Below are positions 17,842-27,205 of a stretch of 64,000 nucleotides of DNA, piece by piece (the first letter of the stretch is position 1; each line of letters begins with the position of its first letter). The stretch is from contig NZ_KB235930.1 in NCBI RefSeq assembly GCF_000332295.1, forward strand, positions 2,113,895-2,177,894, in the 5' to 3' direction. The notes beneath the pieces were generated by a model. It made no database searches. It saw nothing but the letters and a program-made list of their open reading frames with translations, and was not told the DNA's origin. Position numbers and translations under genes: made by a program. The stretch comes from Fortiea contorta PCC 7126 (GTDB lineage Bacteria; Cyanobacteriota; Cyanobacteriia; Cyanobacteriales; Nostocaceae).

Positions 17842-18140
17842 GTTCAGATACTCGACTTCTTAAAGAAGTCGGGTATCTAGCAGCCCCACTAGTTAACGAG
17901 GCTTTTTACTCCATTAACGAGGCTTTTTACTCCATTAACGAAGCTTTTTACTTCATTAACGAGGCTTTTTACTTCATTAACGAGGCTTTTTACTTCATTA
18001 ACGAGGCTTTTTACTTCATTAACGAAGCTTTTTACTTCATTAACAAAGCTTTTTACTCCATTAACGAGGCTTTTTACTTCATTAACAAAGCTTTTTACTC
18101 CATTAACGAGGCTTTTTACTTCATTAACGAGTATCTGAAC
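17842..18140. repeat. 299-bp inverted-repeat-bounded element between cmpC and cmpD
   Basis: GTTCAGATACTCG (17842-17854) is the perfect inverse complement of CGAGTATCTGAAC (18128-18140). Inside lie a second palindrome at 17846-17878 (GACTTCTTAAAGAAGTC core) and eleven 21-bp tandem repeats. The whole looks like a MITE or large hairpin inserted in the operon. Confidence 0.75.
17893..18131. repeat. 11 x 21-bp tandem repeat
   Basis: Unit TTAACGAGGCTTTTTACTTC plus A, eleven full copies from 17893 to 18123 with a partial twelfth. Variants alternate ACTCCA/ACTTCA and GAGG/GAAG/AAAG. Because 21 is a multiple of three, the minus strand is open (VNEVKSL repeats), but there is no ribosome site and it runs into the cmpD start, so I treat it as non-coding. 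Confidence 0.9.
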
Positions 18141-18173
18141 TTTAACATTCAGCTTTTTAACTACCCAATCGCC

Positions 18174-19016
18174 ATGCAAAACCGCACCTTAAACCTTACC
18201 AGCATTCCCACAGACAAAGGAAACCGTCAACCTTTCCTAGAGATTAAAGACGTTTCCAAAGTCTACCCCACAAAGAAAGGCCCCTTCACAGTCCTCGATG
18301 GCGTTAACTTAAACGTCAATCAAGGCGAATTTATTTGTGTAATTGGGCACTCTGGCTGTGGTAAATCTACACTTCTCAACATGGTATCTGGTTTTAACTT
18401 TCCTACATCAGGACAAGTGTTGCTAGAAGGAGAACCGATTACCAAACCAGGGCCAGACAGAATGGTGGTGTTTCAAAACTACGCCTTGCTACCTTGGCGC
18501 ACAGCTTTTGAAAACATTTACCTAGCCGTGAACGCAGTTTATCCCAACAAACCAGAAGCCGAAAAAAGAGCCATTGTCCGCGAAAATCTCACAATGGTAG
18601 GGTTAGGTGACGCTATGGAAAAGAAACCTCCCCAAATGTCAGGGGGGATGAGACAGCGGGTTTCCATCGCCCGCGCTTTAGCAATTCGCCCCAAAGTCCT
18701 GATTTTAGACGAACCATTCGGGGCGCTAGATGCGATTACCAAAGAAGAATTGCAAGAAGAACTGCTAAAAATTTGGAGTGATAATCGCTGTACAGTGCTG
18801 ATGATTACCCACGACATCGACGAAGCGCTATTTTTAGCAGACAAATTAGTCATGATGACCAATGGCCCCCACGCCAAGATTGGCGAAGTCATGGAAATTC
18901 CCTTTTCTCGCCCACGCGATCGCGCCCGCATCATGGAAGACCCACAATACTATAAACTACGTAATTATGCCCTAGACTTTCTCTTCAACAGATTTGCCCA
19001 TGATGACGTCGGCTAA
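18174..19016 (+). CDS. cmpD: ABC transporter ATPase CmpD (NrtD family)
   Basis: A 280-residue single-domain ATPase that pairs with CmpC. Walker A GHSGCGKST, Q-loop VVFQNYALLPWRT, signature MSGGMRQRVSIARALA, Walker B VLILDEPFGALD and ITHDIDEAL are all intact. The ATG at 18174 follows the 299-bp repeat element by 33 bp and has no clear Shine-Dalgarno. It is the last gene of the operon: a strong terminator starts 37 bp after the stop. The long repeat separating it from cmpC could reduce or decouple its expression. Confidence 0.87.
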   Translation: MQNRTLNLTSIPTDKGNRQPFLEIKDVSKVYPTKKGPFTVLDGVNLNVNQGEFICVIGHSGCGKSTLLNMVSGFNFPTSGQVLLEGEPITKPGPDRMVVFQNYALLPWRTAFENIYLAVNAVYPNKPEAEKRAIVRENLTMVGLGDAMEKKPPQMSGGMRQRVSIARALAIRPKVLILDEPFGALDAITKEELQEELLKIWSDNRCTVLMITHDIDEALFLADKLVMMTNGPHAKIGEVMEIPFSRPRDRARIMEDPQYYKLRNYALDFLFNRFAHDDVG

Positions 19017-19052
19017 AACGTTCTCCAACACGATTCAGGTTAGCCCTCAAGT

Positions 19053-19102
19053 CAAAAGTAATAGGTAAAAAATCAAATTTTACCGCTTACTTTTGGCTTT
19101 TT
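19053..19102 (+). terminator. Strong intrinsic terminator after cmpD
   Basis: CAAAAGTAA (19053-19061) pairs with TTACTTTTG (19087-19095) and GGTAAAA (19064-19070) with TTTTACC (19078-19084), followed by GCTTTTTTT. This closes the cmpABCD transcript. Confidence 0.85.
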
Positions 19103-19199
19103 TGTGTATGTTGAGAGGATGCCTCACAACTTATATTTACACTCCTCTATTGTGCAAACCCGTGATTGGCAACCTAGTACTGAAAAAAGATGGGAAGCG

Positions 19200-19775
19200 A
19201 TGCTGAATTTTCAGGAATACTATAACCAGGGTGTGCAAAAGCTTGAGCAACGCAATTTCAACGGTGCAATAGAAGATTTTAGTCTGGTAGTGCAGTTAAA
19301 TCCTAGATACTACGAGGGTTTTTGCCTCAGAGGTTTGGCAAAATCTCACTTAGGAAATTTTCAAGCAGCCGTTATCGACTTTGATCAAGCACTGCGACTA
19401 AATCCCAACCATACAGATGCTTACAACAGTCGGGGAACTGCTTATGCAGAACTAGGAAAAATTGAAGCGGCCATTACCGACTTTAACCAAGTAATCAGAA
19501 TCGATCCGAAGTCTGTAGATGCTTACTACAATAGGGGCTTTTTGAATTATAGACAGGGAAATCACAAGCTAGCGATCGCTGATTTTAACCAAGCACTACA
19601 AATTAACCCCAACTTAGCAGATGCTTACGGGAATCGAGGACTGGCTAAATATGCTTTAGGCGATCGCAAAAGCGCTATTACTGATCTACAGCAAGCTGCA
19701 AGTCTGTTTCAACAGCAAGGAGATACTTTGAGGTATCAGCAAACACAAAGTCTCCTTCGGCAGATTCAGCAGTGA
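19200..19775 (+). CDS. TPR-repeat protein
   Basis: About five tetratricopeptide repeats cover nearly the whole 191-residue product (for example YNSRGTAYAELGKIEAAITD and DAYYNRGFLNYRQGNHKLAI), giving a protein-interaction superhelix. The open frame extends upstream to a GTG at 19104 and an ATG at 19119, but these sit on the T-run of the cmpD terminator. I therefore prefer ATG 19200, which begins directly at the first TPR. No signal peptide is seen from that start. The partner is unknown; such proteins are abundant in filamentous cyanobacteria. Confidence 0.75.
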   Translation: MLNFQEYYNQGVQKLEQRNFNGAIEDFSLVVQLNPRYYEGFCLRGLAKSHLGNFQAAVIDFDQALRLNPNHTDAYNSRGTAYAELGKIEAAITDFNQVIRIDPKSVDAYYNRGFLNYRQGNHKLAIADFNQALQINPNLADAYGNRGLAKYALGDRKSAITDLQQAASLFQQQGDTLRYQQTQSLLRQIQQ

Positions 19776-19975
19776 CCAATATTCAAATTTATAAAAATCA
19801 TCTTTAATCAGTTAATTTTAAGGGTAAGCTAGGAAGACTTACCCCTAAATTTAGCCTAACTAAATAAAAACTTTATTGTAACGAGCATCATCAAATTAAT
19901 GGTTCCAAAAATTTATTTGATTTTTGATAATATATCGAATAACCTATATGGTCAGTTATCTTTTTTAGGAAGGTT

Positions 19976-20356
19976 ATGAACAAAAAAATCACACTTAATT
20001 TGCTTGCTTCTTCTTCAATTGTTACCTCGTTGATATCTACACTAGGGATAATCAATCCTGCCCACGCTAGTGTTAACCTTACCCAGAGATTACTACACAC
20101 TAATGATGGTCGTACCTGTATCAGTAATCCCCACGGTTTCAAGAATTTTGTCTGTATTCGAGATTCTGAGAGAGACTCAAAAGCTCCTGCACCCAAATCA
20201 ATGGTAATCACAGACCAGCCATCTGATAGCACAATTGCAGAACTTAATTTCACAGATGAAGAAAGCGAGGCTGCAATTAGCTTGTTTAAGTGCGACTGTC
20301 CGTTTTGCATCAACTCTTTGCGACAGTTACGTGGTACTGGCAGCTTGGTATACTAG
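19976..20356 (+). CDS. Small secreted Cys-rich protein, CDCPxCINSLR family (copy 2)
   Basis: A 126-residue paralogue of the protein at 6994-7350. It has a Sec signal peptide (LLASSSIVTSLISTLGII, cleavage near AHA-S), a Cys pair in TCISNPHGFKNFVCIRD, a linker, and the conserved C-terminal block DEESEAAISLFKCDCPFCI, NSLRQLRG, ending LVY. AGGAAGG precedes the ATG at a good distance, so the start is firm. The conserved parts are the two Cys regions and the exact C-terminus; signal peptide and linker differ freely. Function unknown. Its neighbours are unrelated to those of copy 1, so the family travels independently of context. Confidence 0.8.
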   Translation: MNKKITLNLLASSSIVTSLISTLGIINPAHASVNLTQRLLHTNDGRTCISNPHGFKNFVCIRDSERDSKAPAPKSMVITDQPSDSTIAELNFTDEESEAAISLFKCDCPFCINSLRQLRGTGSLVY

Positions 20357-20497
20357 GCTTTACAAGTATTAGCCTGTATCTGCAAGCAGGGCGAGAAAGT
20401 TGGCGATCATATCGTCAACTACCTCAATAAAAGAAGTGTTTAATGTTAAGAATAAGTGGAGTATTAACGATTTTTATCTACTTCATCTCCTCGACCC

Positions 20498-21205
20498 TCA
20501 TTCCCCGCAATTACTCTTCAAATGCAACATAATACCCAAAGATAAACCATCCCAAACAGGAGTATTGATATCTGCTGTCCGCAAACCTTCTGCTGTCCAG
20601 GAATTACAATTTCTCAACAGCGAATAACTGCCCATTGCTTGATAAAACCCAGCATTGGTAGAATGACCATTGCCCAAGCGGATTTTATCACCTTTGGTGT
20701 CTAATTGAAAGGACGCTTGGATAAATTGCATTAATTTTAAATAATCAGCCTGATTAACTCTGATACATTTAATATGAAAATAATCTGGTCTTAATTGATA
20801 ACCTTGAACATGCATTACGGAAGGAGTAGGTAAAAATAATGCCTTGAAAGTTGTAGAAAATTTCATCTCTGCCAGCGAAGGAGTTAACATATAAAAATCT
20901 CGGTCGCCCCAACCGAAACTCAAATATTTGTAATCATTAGCCGCATCAGTGCCAATAGCTTGTACAGAGATATATTTATGCCAATCAAAAATAGGTGTTT
21001 TAGTAGCAACAATAATATCAGAATGAATTCCTCTGTCAGCAACGCAAACCTCCAAATCACAGTTATTTTTTAAATAACTGCTCCACTTCCTCGGCATTAA
21101 CGCACCAACAGCTAATAAAGCTAAACTAGATAAAACTAGAATCAAAAAATAACGAGTAAGACAACACAAGTAACGGTAGTAAACTAAATTCTTGGTAAAT
21201 TTCAT
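20498..21205 (-). CDS. DUF2459 family membrane-anchored protein
   Basis: The 235-residue protein has one N-terminal transmembrane segment (YFLILVLSSLALLAVGAL) and the family signatures GIHSDIIV, SFGWGDRDFYMLTPS, and the C-terminal GFYQAMGSYSLLRNCNSWTA. The conserved His, Asp and CN-W residues suggest an enzyme fold, but no activity is established to my knowledge. It is transcribed convergently with the small secreted gene and divergently from the lipid kinase at 21293, with 87 bp between start codons. Confidence 0.8.
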   Translation of the reverse strand: MKFTKNLVYYRYLCCLTRYFLILVLSSLALLAVGALMPRKWSSYLKNNCDLEVCVADRGIHSDIIVATKTPIFDWHKYISVQAIGTDAANDYKYLSFGWGDRDFYMLTPSLAEMKFSTTFKALFLPTPSVMHVQGYQLRPDYFHIKCIRVNQADYLKLMQFIQASFQLDTKGDKIRLGNGHSTNAGFYQAMGSYSLLRNCNSWTAEGLRTADINTPVWDGLSLGIMLHLKSNCGE

Positions 21206-21292
21206 AACAGTTGCAACAAGATTTGCTCCTCAACTTTCAATAAAGTATATGGACTTTGACTAAAACAGCCTAAAAAATTAAAGGTAACGCCC

Positions 21293-22177
21293 ATGTGTTC
21301 TCGCGCACTACTGTTAGTAAATCGCCACGCTCGCCAAGGACAAAAGCGCCTCTCAGAGGCGATTCATTATTTAAAAAAACTAGACTTAGATTTAGTCGAA
21401 GAACCCATAGAAAATTCTCAACATTTAGCAGAAACTATCCTCAAGTATAAGCATCAAGTTGACTTAGTGATTATTGGCGGCGGCGATGGTACTTTAAATG
21501 CAGCAGTAGACGCCTTAGTAGATACCCAATTACCTTTAGGAATATTACCTTTAGGTACCGCCAACGATTTAGCCAGAACCCTAGGAATCCCCAACTCTCT
21601 AGCAGAAGCCTGTAAAATTATTGCCCAGGGACAACAACGACGCATCGATTTAGGATTAGTTAACGATAAATATTTTTTCAACGTTGCTAGTATGGGGCTG
21701 AGTGTGAAAATCACCCAGCGACTCACCAAAGAAATTAAGCGCCGTTGGGGAGTATTTGCTTACATTGCTACCGCATTGCAAGTCATCTGGGAAGCGCGAC
21801 CCTTTAGAGCCATAATTCGAGTTAATGGCGAATCGATTCACGTTAGAACCGTACAAATTGCAGTAGGTAATGGTCGTTATTACGGCGGTGGTATGGCAGT
21901 AGTTCATGATGCCACAATCGATGACCAGCGGCTAGACCTCTACAGTTTAGAAATTGAGCATTGGTGGCAGATAATATTCTTATTACCAGCCATGCGGCAA
22001 GGAAAACACATAAACTCACGGAAAGTCCGCGCCTTACACGGTCAAGAATTTGAAGTAGAAACCCGTAAACCTCGCCCCATTAATACCGATGGTGAAATCA
22101 CCGTCTACACCCCAGCCAAGTTCCAAGTTATTCCTCAAGCCATAGCTGTTTTAGTCCCATCATCTACCAAGTTATGA
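21293..22177 (+). CDS. YegS/BmrU-type diacylglycerol or lipid kinase
   Basis: A 294-residue soluble lipid kinase. The nucleotide-binding loop GGGDGTLN (residues about 62-69) and PLGTANDLARTLGIP are diagnostic, followed by IDLGLVNDKYFFNVASMG and the C-terminal NTDGE motif of the catalytic domain. It phosphorylates diacylglycerol or another lipid and feeds phospholipid turnover; the substrate is not decidable from sequence. ATG follows AAGGTAACGCCC, a weak ribosome site. It is followed 115 bp later by the ExoD gene. Confidence 0.88.
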   Translation: MCSRALLLVNRHARQGQKRLSEAIHYLKKLDLDLVEEPIENSQHLAETILKYKHQVDLVIIGGGDGTLNAAVDALVDTQLPLGILPLGTANDLARTLGIPNSLAEACKIIAQGQQRRIDLGLVNDKYFFNVASMGLSVKITQRLTKEIKRRWGVFAYIATALQVIWEARPFRAIIRVNGESIHVRTVQIAVGNGRYYGGGMAVVHDATIDDQRLDLYSLEIEHWWQIIFLLPAMRQGKHINSRKVRALHGQEFEVETRKPRPINTDGEITVYTPAKFQVIPQAIAVLVPSSTKL

Positions 22178-22291
22178 TTTTATTTGCAACCAACAATACA
22201 TGATAAAACGTAAGCAGTAAGTTAAGCTGTGTTTTATTGAACTACTTAGGTATAGATCATAGTTGCGGAAAATCACCTTAACTCATAACCA

Positions 22292-22897
22292 ATGCAGCTC
22301 AGATTTTCTCAAGATATTAAGTCATTATTGCAACGCCTAGCAGAACAACCATTAACTCTCAAAGACATCTTAGAGCAAACCTCCGAAAGGGGCTTTAGCT
22401 TAGTCATAGTGTTATTAATTTTGCCATTTTTGTTTCCCATGCCACCGGGATTTACCGGGCCCTTTGGTGGCGCTTGCCTGCTATTATCATTGCAGATGGT
22501 ATTGGGTAAACGATCGCCCTGGCTACCAAATAAAATTGCTAATTATCAATTTCCTAGTAAATTCGCCCATATCCTGTTACAAAACCTGCGAAGAGTCACG
22601 AGGATTTTAGAAAAAATTGCCCGACCCCGCCTAAGAAAAATAGCCGAAAACCCTTTTTCTTGGCGATTGAACGGGCTTTGTATCTCTTGGTTAACAATAT
22701 TATTAATTTTGCCAATTCCCTTAACTAATCCTATTCCCACAATCGGTATTTTATTATTAGCCATAGCTACCATCGAAGCCGACGGTTTATTAATGTGTAT
22801 TAGTTACATTATCACCATATTAATTACCATATTATTCGGCTTTATCGGTTATGGATTGTGGTTAGCCCCTGGGTTGCTACCATCCATACTTAAGTAA
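22292..22897 (+). CDS. ExoD family membrane protein
   Basis: A 201-residue protein with an N-terminal helical part (LKDILEQTSERGFSLVIVL) and three or four transmembrane segments including LPFLFPMPPGFTGPFGG and LPIPLTNPIPTIGILLLAI. These match ExoD, originally linked to exopolysaccharide synthesis in rhizobia. The molecular role is unknown; it is common in cyanobacteria. Same strand as the lipid kinase and possibly cotranscribed. Confidence 0.82.
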   Translation: MQLRFSQDIKSLLQRLAEQPLTLKDILEQTSERGFSLVIVLLILPFLFPMPPGFTGPFGGACLLLSLQMVLGKRSPWLPNKIANYQFPSKFAHILLQNLRRVTRILEKIARPRLRKIAENPFSWRLNGLCISWLTILLILPIPLTNPIPTIGILLLAIATIEADGLLMCISYIITILITILFGFIGYGLWLAPGLLPSILK

Positions 22898-23737
22898 TTA
22901 CACAAGAAAATTTAGAAATCAGATTTGATTGTGAAAAAACCTCAGCGTACCTCTGCGTTAACCTCAGCGTACCTTAGCGTTAAAAAAATATAGCACTTGC
23001 CCCAGCGCGCATATACGAACAATACCACTACGTTTCAGCTTTGAATTCAGTTTCAGCATAATTCTATAGAGAACACAAAAGACAAATCACTAATAACAAC
23101 AGCAATCTTTAGTGATTATACTTTTTTTTCAGTGTTATCACGGTGACTGTATTTAGGAGTGTTTCAATAAAATAAACATCGTGACTCAGTGCTTTCGCTC
23201 ACAAAGCAACTAGTTCAAAACACATTTTTTGCAAAAATCTCCTTGCTTGATACACCTGGACATTCATTGCTTGGTAAGTGCCGCAACTGGCTTTACCATG
23301 CTGCTTTGTAATGTTCAACAGAGAAGTTATTTCAAGGACAGTTTGCTGTGTATCTTTACACATTGCTAAAGAAAAGTTAAGATGTCCTGTACTTTTTCAG
23401 TTCATGAATTAGCGATTGTTTTGCTTGTAACACATCAACATCCTGGATTGTTAAACCCGGATTTTAGGAAATACAGCGACCTGCTGACGATTGGAAGATG
23501 GAAATAATACCCAGCTAAAAACCGGATTTATTAGTTGTACGGTTACAAGCAAAATTAATTACCTAAAAGGTTAGCAACTTTTAGTCAGGGAGATTTTTTC
23601 CAGTTAAATATCACCGTATGCTTTCACCAGAAAGTCAGAAATGTCAGTTAGCGCCAAGACATTTACTGGTTATTTTTCAGGTGAATGAACTTTGTCATTT
23701 TCAACAGTATTAGTAATTAAAAAACATAGGTACTTAT
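22898..23737. other. 840-bp leader region of the YadA-like gene
   Basis: No gene recognised. At 22940-22987 there is a degenerate repeat of the type CAGCGTACCTNNGCGTTAA. A hairpin AATCACTAA (23085-23093) / TTAGTGATT (23109-23117) followed by ATACTTTTTTTT looks like a terminator that could end the ExoD transcript or act as an attenuator. The adhesin promoter probably lies between 23130 and 23730. Confidence 0.55.
23085..23129 (+). terminator. Intrinsic terminator-like hairpin
   Basis: Nine-base perfect stem (AATCACTAA / TTAGTGATT) followed by eight T residues. It lies 190 bp after ExoD and 600 bp before the adhesin. Confidence 0.6.
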
Positions 23738-26700
23738 ATGAAGATGCATCCAATTTATTGGTACGCTATCAAACAACCAATTACAGGGCCTTGTCGGAAA
23801 TTATTAGTTTTATTATTCACTGGACTGTTATTACCAATAGGCTTGATATCAGTCCTCATTCCCAGTGCCCAAGCTCAAAAAATTAGAATTGTACCTAATC
23901 CTAGTGGCGCAGGTCAATTTGATACCACAAACATCACTCAAGGTTTCAATGCGGTAGCAATTGGTGCCGCAGCCAGCGCTGAAGGCAGCAATTCTATAGC
24001 CATAGGTACTGGCGACGGTCTAAATCCCATGGCCAGCGCTCCAAATGCGATCGCTATCGGTCGTCTAGCATCTTCATCTAATACCAGTGCTACAGCAATA
24101 GGCAATAACTCTAACGCCTCTGGTGTATCATCTACCGCTTTAGGAGAGACAGCCAGAGCTCAAGGCGCTAACTCAGTAGCAGTAGGTAAAAACGCTAACA
24201 CAGCTACAGCCGCCACAGATGCGATCGCCACAGGTACTAATGCCACAGCCAACGCCAGCGGTGCAGTTGCCACAGGTGCCACTGCTACCGTCAGTAGCGG
24301 GGCGACAGGAGCCACCGCCATCGGTCAAGGTGCCAACGTTGGCACTGGTGCGGCTAGTGCTACTGCCATCGGTCAAGGAGCAAAAGTTGAAGACAATGCT
24401 ACCAATGCCATTGCTACCGGTGCTGGTGCCACCGTTAGTAATGGAGCGGCAAATTCCACCGCCATTGGTCAAAACGCCACAGTAGCAGCTAATACAACCA
24501 ATGCGATCGCCACAGGTACTGGTGCCGCCGTGAATACTGGTGCGGCGAGTTCCACCGCCATCGGTCAAAACGCCAAAGTAGGAAGCAATGCTACCAACGC
24601 CATCGCCGCAGGTACTAATGCTAGCGTCGGTAACAACGCCACGGGTTCCACCGCCATCGGTCAAGACGCCACAGTGGGAGCCAACGCTACTAACGCCATC
24701 GCCACAGGTACTGGTGCTAACGCCAATGCTAGCGGTGCGATCGCCACAGGTAATAACGCTCAGGCACAAGGAATCGGTTCCATAGCCACAGGTAATAACG
24801 CCATTGTCAATGCTGGTGCGACGAACTCCACAGCCATTGGTCAGAGTGCCACAGTAGCAGCCAATGCCAACAATGCGATCGCTGCAGGTACTGGTGCTAA
24901 TGCAGGTAGCAACTTTGCCGTTGCTGTAGGTACTTCTGCCCAAGCCACAGGTAACGCCGCGATCGCTACAGGTGCTGGTGCCGAAGCAACCAAAGATAGG
25001 TCACTGGCAACAGGAGTTCTCGCCTCAGCCACAGGTGATTTTTCCTCTGCTTATGGTGTGGATAGTGAAGCCTCGGGAACCTCCTCATCAGCTTATGGTG
25101 ACACTGCTACTGCCAGTGGTGTCAATGCTACTGCCGTTGGTAGAGGTAGCACAGCTAGTCAGCAAAATGCCACCGCCACAGGTAACGCCGCCCAAGCTAC
25201 GGGTACTTCAGCATCAGCTTATGGTGACACTGCTAATGCTAGTGGGGTAAATGCTACCGCCGTGGGTAAAGGTGCCACAGCATCTGGTGCGAGTGCTCTA
25301 GCCACAGGCGATAGTGCTAACGCTAGTGCTACAAATGCGATCGCCACAGGTACTAATGCTCAAGCACAAGGAATCGGTTCTATCGCCACTGGTAACAATG
25401 CCAAAGTTAATGCTGGCGCCACCAACTCCGTCGCCATCGGTCAGAGTGCTACCATCGCGGCTAATGCCAACAATGCACTCGCTGCAGGTACTGCTGCTAA
25501 CGCCAATGCTAACAACGCCGTCGCCATTGGTAACACTGCCACTGCATCAGGTATAGCCTCAACAGCATTGGGAGAAGGAGCGCAAGCCCAAGGTAATAAC
25601 TCCATTGCCATCGGCTCTAACCTAGCCACCGATCCCACCATCAAAACGACTGCTAGTGGTAATGGTGCGATCGCTATCGGTACTGCGGCCCAAGCTGCAG
25701 GTAATTCTGCATCAGCTTATGGTGATGCAGCTAATGCCAGTGGGTTAAATGCCACAGCAGTGGGTAAAGGGACTGTAGCCAATCAGCAAAACGCCACCGC
25801 CACAGGTAACACCGCCCAAGCTACAGGTGCTTCGGCATCAGCTTATGGTGACGCCGCTAATGCCAGTGGGTTAAATGCCACAGCAGTGGGTAAAGGGACT
25901 GTAGCCAATCAGCAAAATGCCACCGCCACAGGTAACGCTGCCCAAGCTGCAGGTACTTCGGCATCTGCTTACGGTGACGCGGCTAATGCGAGTGGGTTGA
26001 ATGCTACCGCTGTTGGTAAAGGTGCTATGGCGTCTGCAGAAAGTGCCACCGCCACAGGTGACGCCGCCAATGCTAGTGGCTTGAATGCCACAGCAGTGGG
26101 TAAAGGCACTGTAGCCAATCAACAAAATGCCACCGCCACAGGTAACACCGCCCAAGCCACAGGCGCTTCGGCATCTGCTTATGGTGATGCAGCTAATGCC
26201 AGTGGGTTAAATGCCACAGCAGTGGGTAAAGGCACTGTAGCCAATCAGCAAAATGCCACCGCCACAGGTAACACCGCCCAAGCTACAGGCGCTTCGGCAT
26301 CTGCTTACGGTGACTCGGCTAATGCCAGTGGGTTAAATGCCACCGCTGTTGGTAGAGGTGCTATGGCGTCTGCAGAAAGTGCCACCGCCACAGGTGACTC
26401 GGCTAATGCTAGCGCCATGAATGCCACAGCAGTGGGTAAAGGAACTGTAGCCAATCAGCAAAACGCCACCGCCACAGGTAACACCGCCCAAGCCACAGGT
26501 GGTTCTGCATCTGCTTATGGTGATGCAGCTAATGCCAGTGGGTTAAATGCCACAGCAGTGGGTAAAGGCACTGTAGCCAATCAACAAAATGCCACCGCCA
26601 CAGGTAACACCGCCCAAGCCACAGGCGCTTCGGCATCTGCTTACGGTGACGCCGCTAATGCGAGTGGAGTCAATGCTACAGCAGTGGGTAGAGGTGCTAT

Positions 26701-27205
26701 GGCGTCTGCAGGAAGTGCGACTGCCACAGGTGACTCGGCTAATGCTAGCGCCATGAATGCCACAGCAGTGGGTAAAGGGACTGTAGCCAATCAGCAAAAC
26801 GCCACCGCCACAGGTAACACCGCCCAAGCCACAGGTGGTTCTGCATCTGCTTACGGTGACGCCGCTAATGCGAGTGGAGTCAATGCTACAGCAGTGGGTA
26901 GAGGTGCTACGGCGTCTGCAGGAAGTGCGACTGCCACAGGTGATGCAGCTAATGCGAGTGGAGTCAATGCTACAGCAGTGGGTAAAGGAACTGTAGCCAA
27001 TCAGCAAAACGCCACCGCCACAGGTAACACCGCCCAAGCTACAGGTGCTTCTGCATCTGCTTATGGTGATGCAGCTAATGCCAGTGGGTTAAATGCCACA
27101 GCAGTGGGTAAAGGAACTGTAGCCAATCAACAAAATGCCACCGCCACAGGTAACACCGCCCAAGCCACAGGCGCTTCGGCATCTGCTTACGGTGACGCCG
27201 GCTAA
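23738..27205 (+). CDS. YadA-like trimeric autotransporter adhesin, 5' part before frameshift
   Basis: This reading frame begins with a Sec signal peptide (core LLVLLFTGLLLPIGLISVLI, cleavage near AQA-Q) and continues with over 1,000 residues of YadA-type head repeats of about 14 residues, pattern (N/S)ATAxGxxAxASGxx. Such heads form left-handed parallel beta-rolls in a trimer on the cell surface. The frame ends at TAA 27203-27205 only because of one extra G at 27200/27201: elsewhere the same repeat reads GACGCCGCTAATGCG, here GACGCCGGCTAATGCG. Removing it joins this frame to 27201-30581 and gives one protein of 2,280 residues with a membrane anchor. As drawn, this part alone would be secreted but not anchored. 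Confidence 0.88.
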   Translation: MKMHPIYWYAIKQPITGPCRKLLVLLFTGLLLPIGLISVLIPSAQAQKIRIVPNPSGAGQFDTTNITQGFNAVAIGAAASAEGSNSIAIGTGDGLNPMASAPNAIAIGRLASSSNTSATAIGNNSNASGVSSTALGETARAQGANSVAVGKNANTATAATDAIATGTNATANASGAVATGATATVSSGATGATAIGQGANVGTGAASATAIGQGAKVEDNATNAIATGAGATVSNGAANSTAIGQNATVAANTTNAIATGTGAAVNTGAASSTAIGQNAKVGSNATNAIAAGTNASVGNNATGSTAIGQDATVGANATNAIATGTGANANASGAIATGNNAQAQGIGSIATGNNAIVNAGATNSTAIGQSATVAANANNAIAAGTGANAGSNFAVAVGTSAQATGNAAIATGAGAEATKDRSLATGVLASATGDFSSAYGVDSEASGTSSSAYGDTATASGVNATAVGRGSTASQQNATATGNAAQATGTSASAYGDTANASGVNATAVGKGATASGASALATGDSANASATNAIATGTNAQAQGIGSIATGNNAKVNAGATNSVAIGQSATIAANANNALAAGTAANANANNAVAIGNTATASGIASTALGEGAQAQGNNSIAIGSNLATDPTIKTTASGNGAIAIGTAAQAAGNSASAYGDAANASGLNATAVGKGTVANQQNATATGNTAQATGASASAYGDAANASGLNATAVGKGTVANQQNATATGNAAQAAGTSASAYGDAANASGLNATAVGKGAMASAESATATGDAANASGLNATAVGKGTVANQQNATATGNTAQATGASASAYGDAANASGLNATAVGKGTVANQQNATATGNTAQATGASASAYGDSANASGLNATAVGRGAMASAESATATGDSANASAMNATAVGKGTVANQQNATATGNTAQATGGSASAYGDAANASGLNATAVGKGTVANQQNATATGNTAQATGASASAYGDAANASGVNATAVGRGAMASAGSATATGDSANASAMNATAVGKGTVANQQNATATGNTAQATGGSASAYGDAANASGVNATAVGRGATASAGSATATGDAANASGVNATAVGKGTVANQQNATATGNTAQATGASASAYGDAANASGLNATAVGKGTVANQQNATATGNTAQATGASASAYGDAG

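Noticed and set aside
17889-18179. Minus-strand 96-codon ORF of VNEVKSL repeats
   Set aside because: Open only because the 21-bp unit is a multiple of three; no ribosome site, and the supposed start overlaps the cmpD start.
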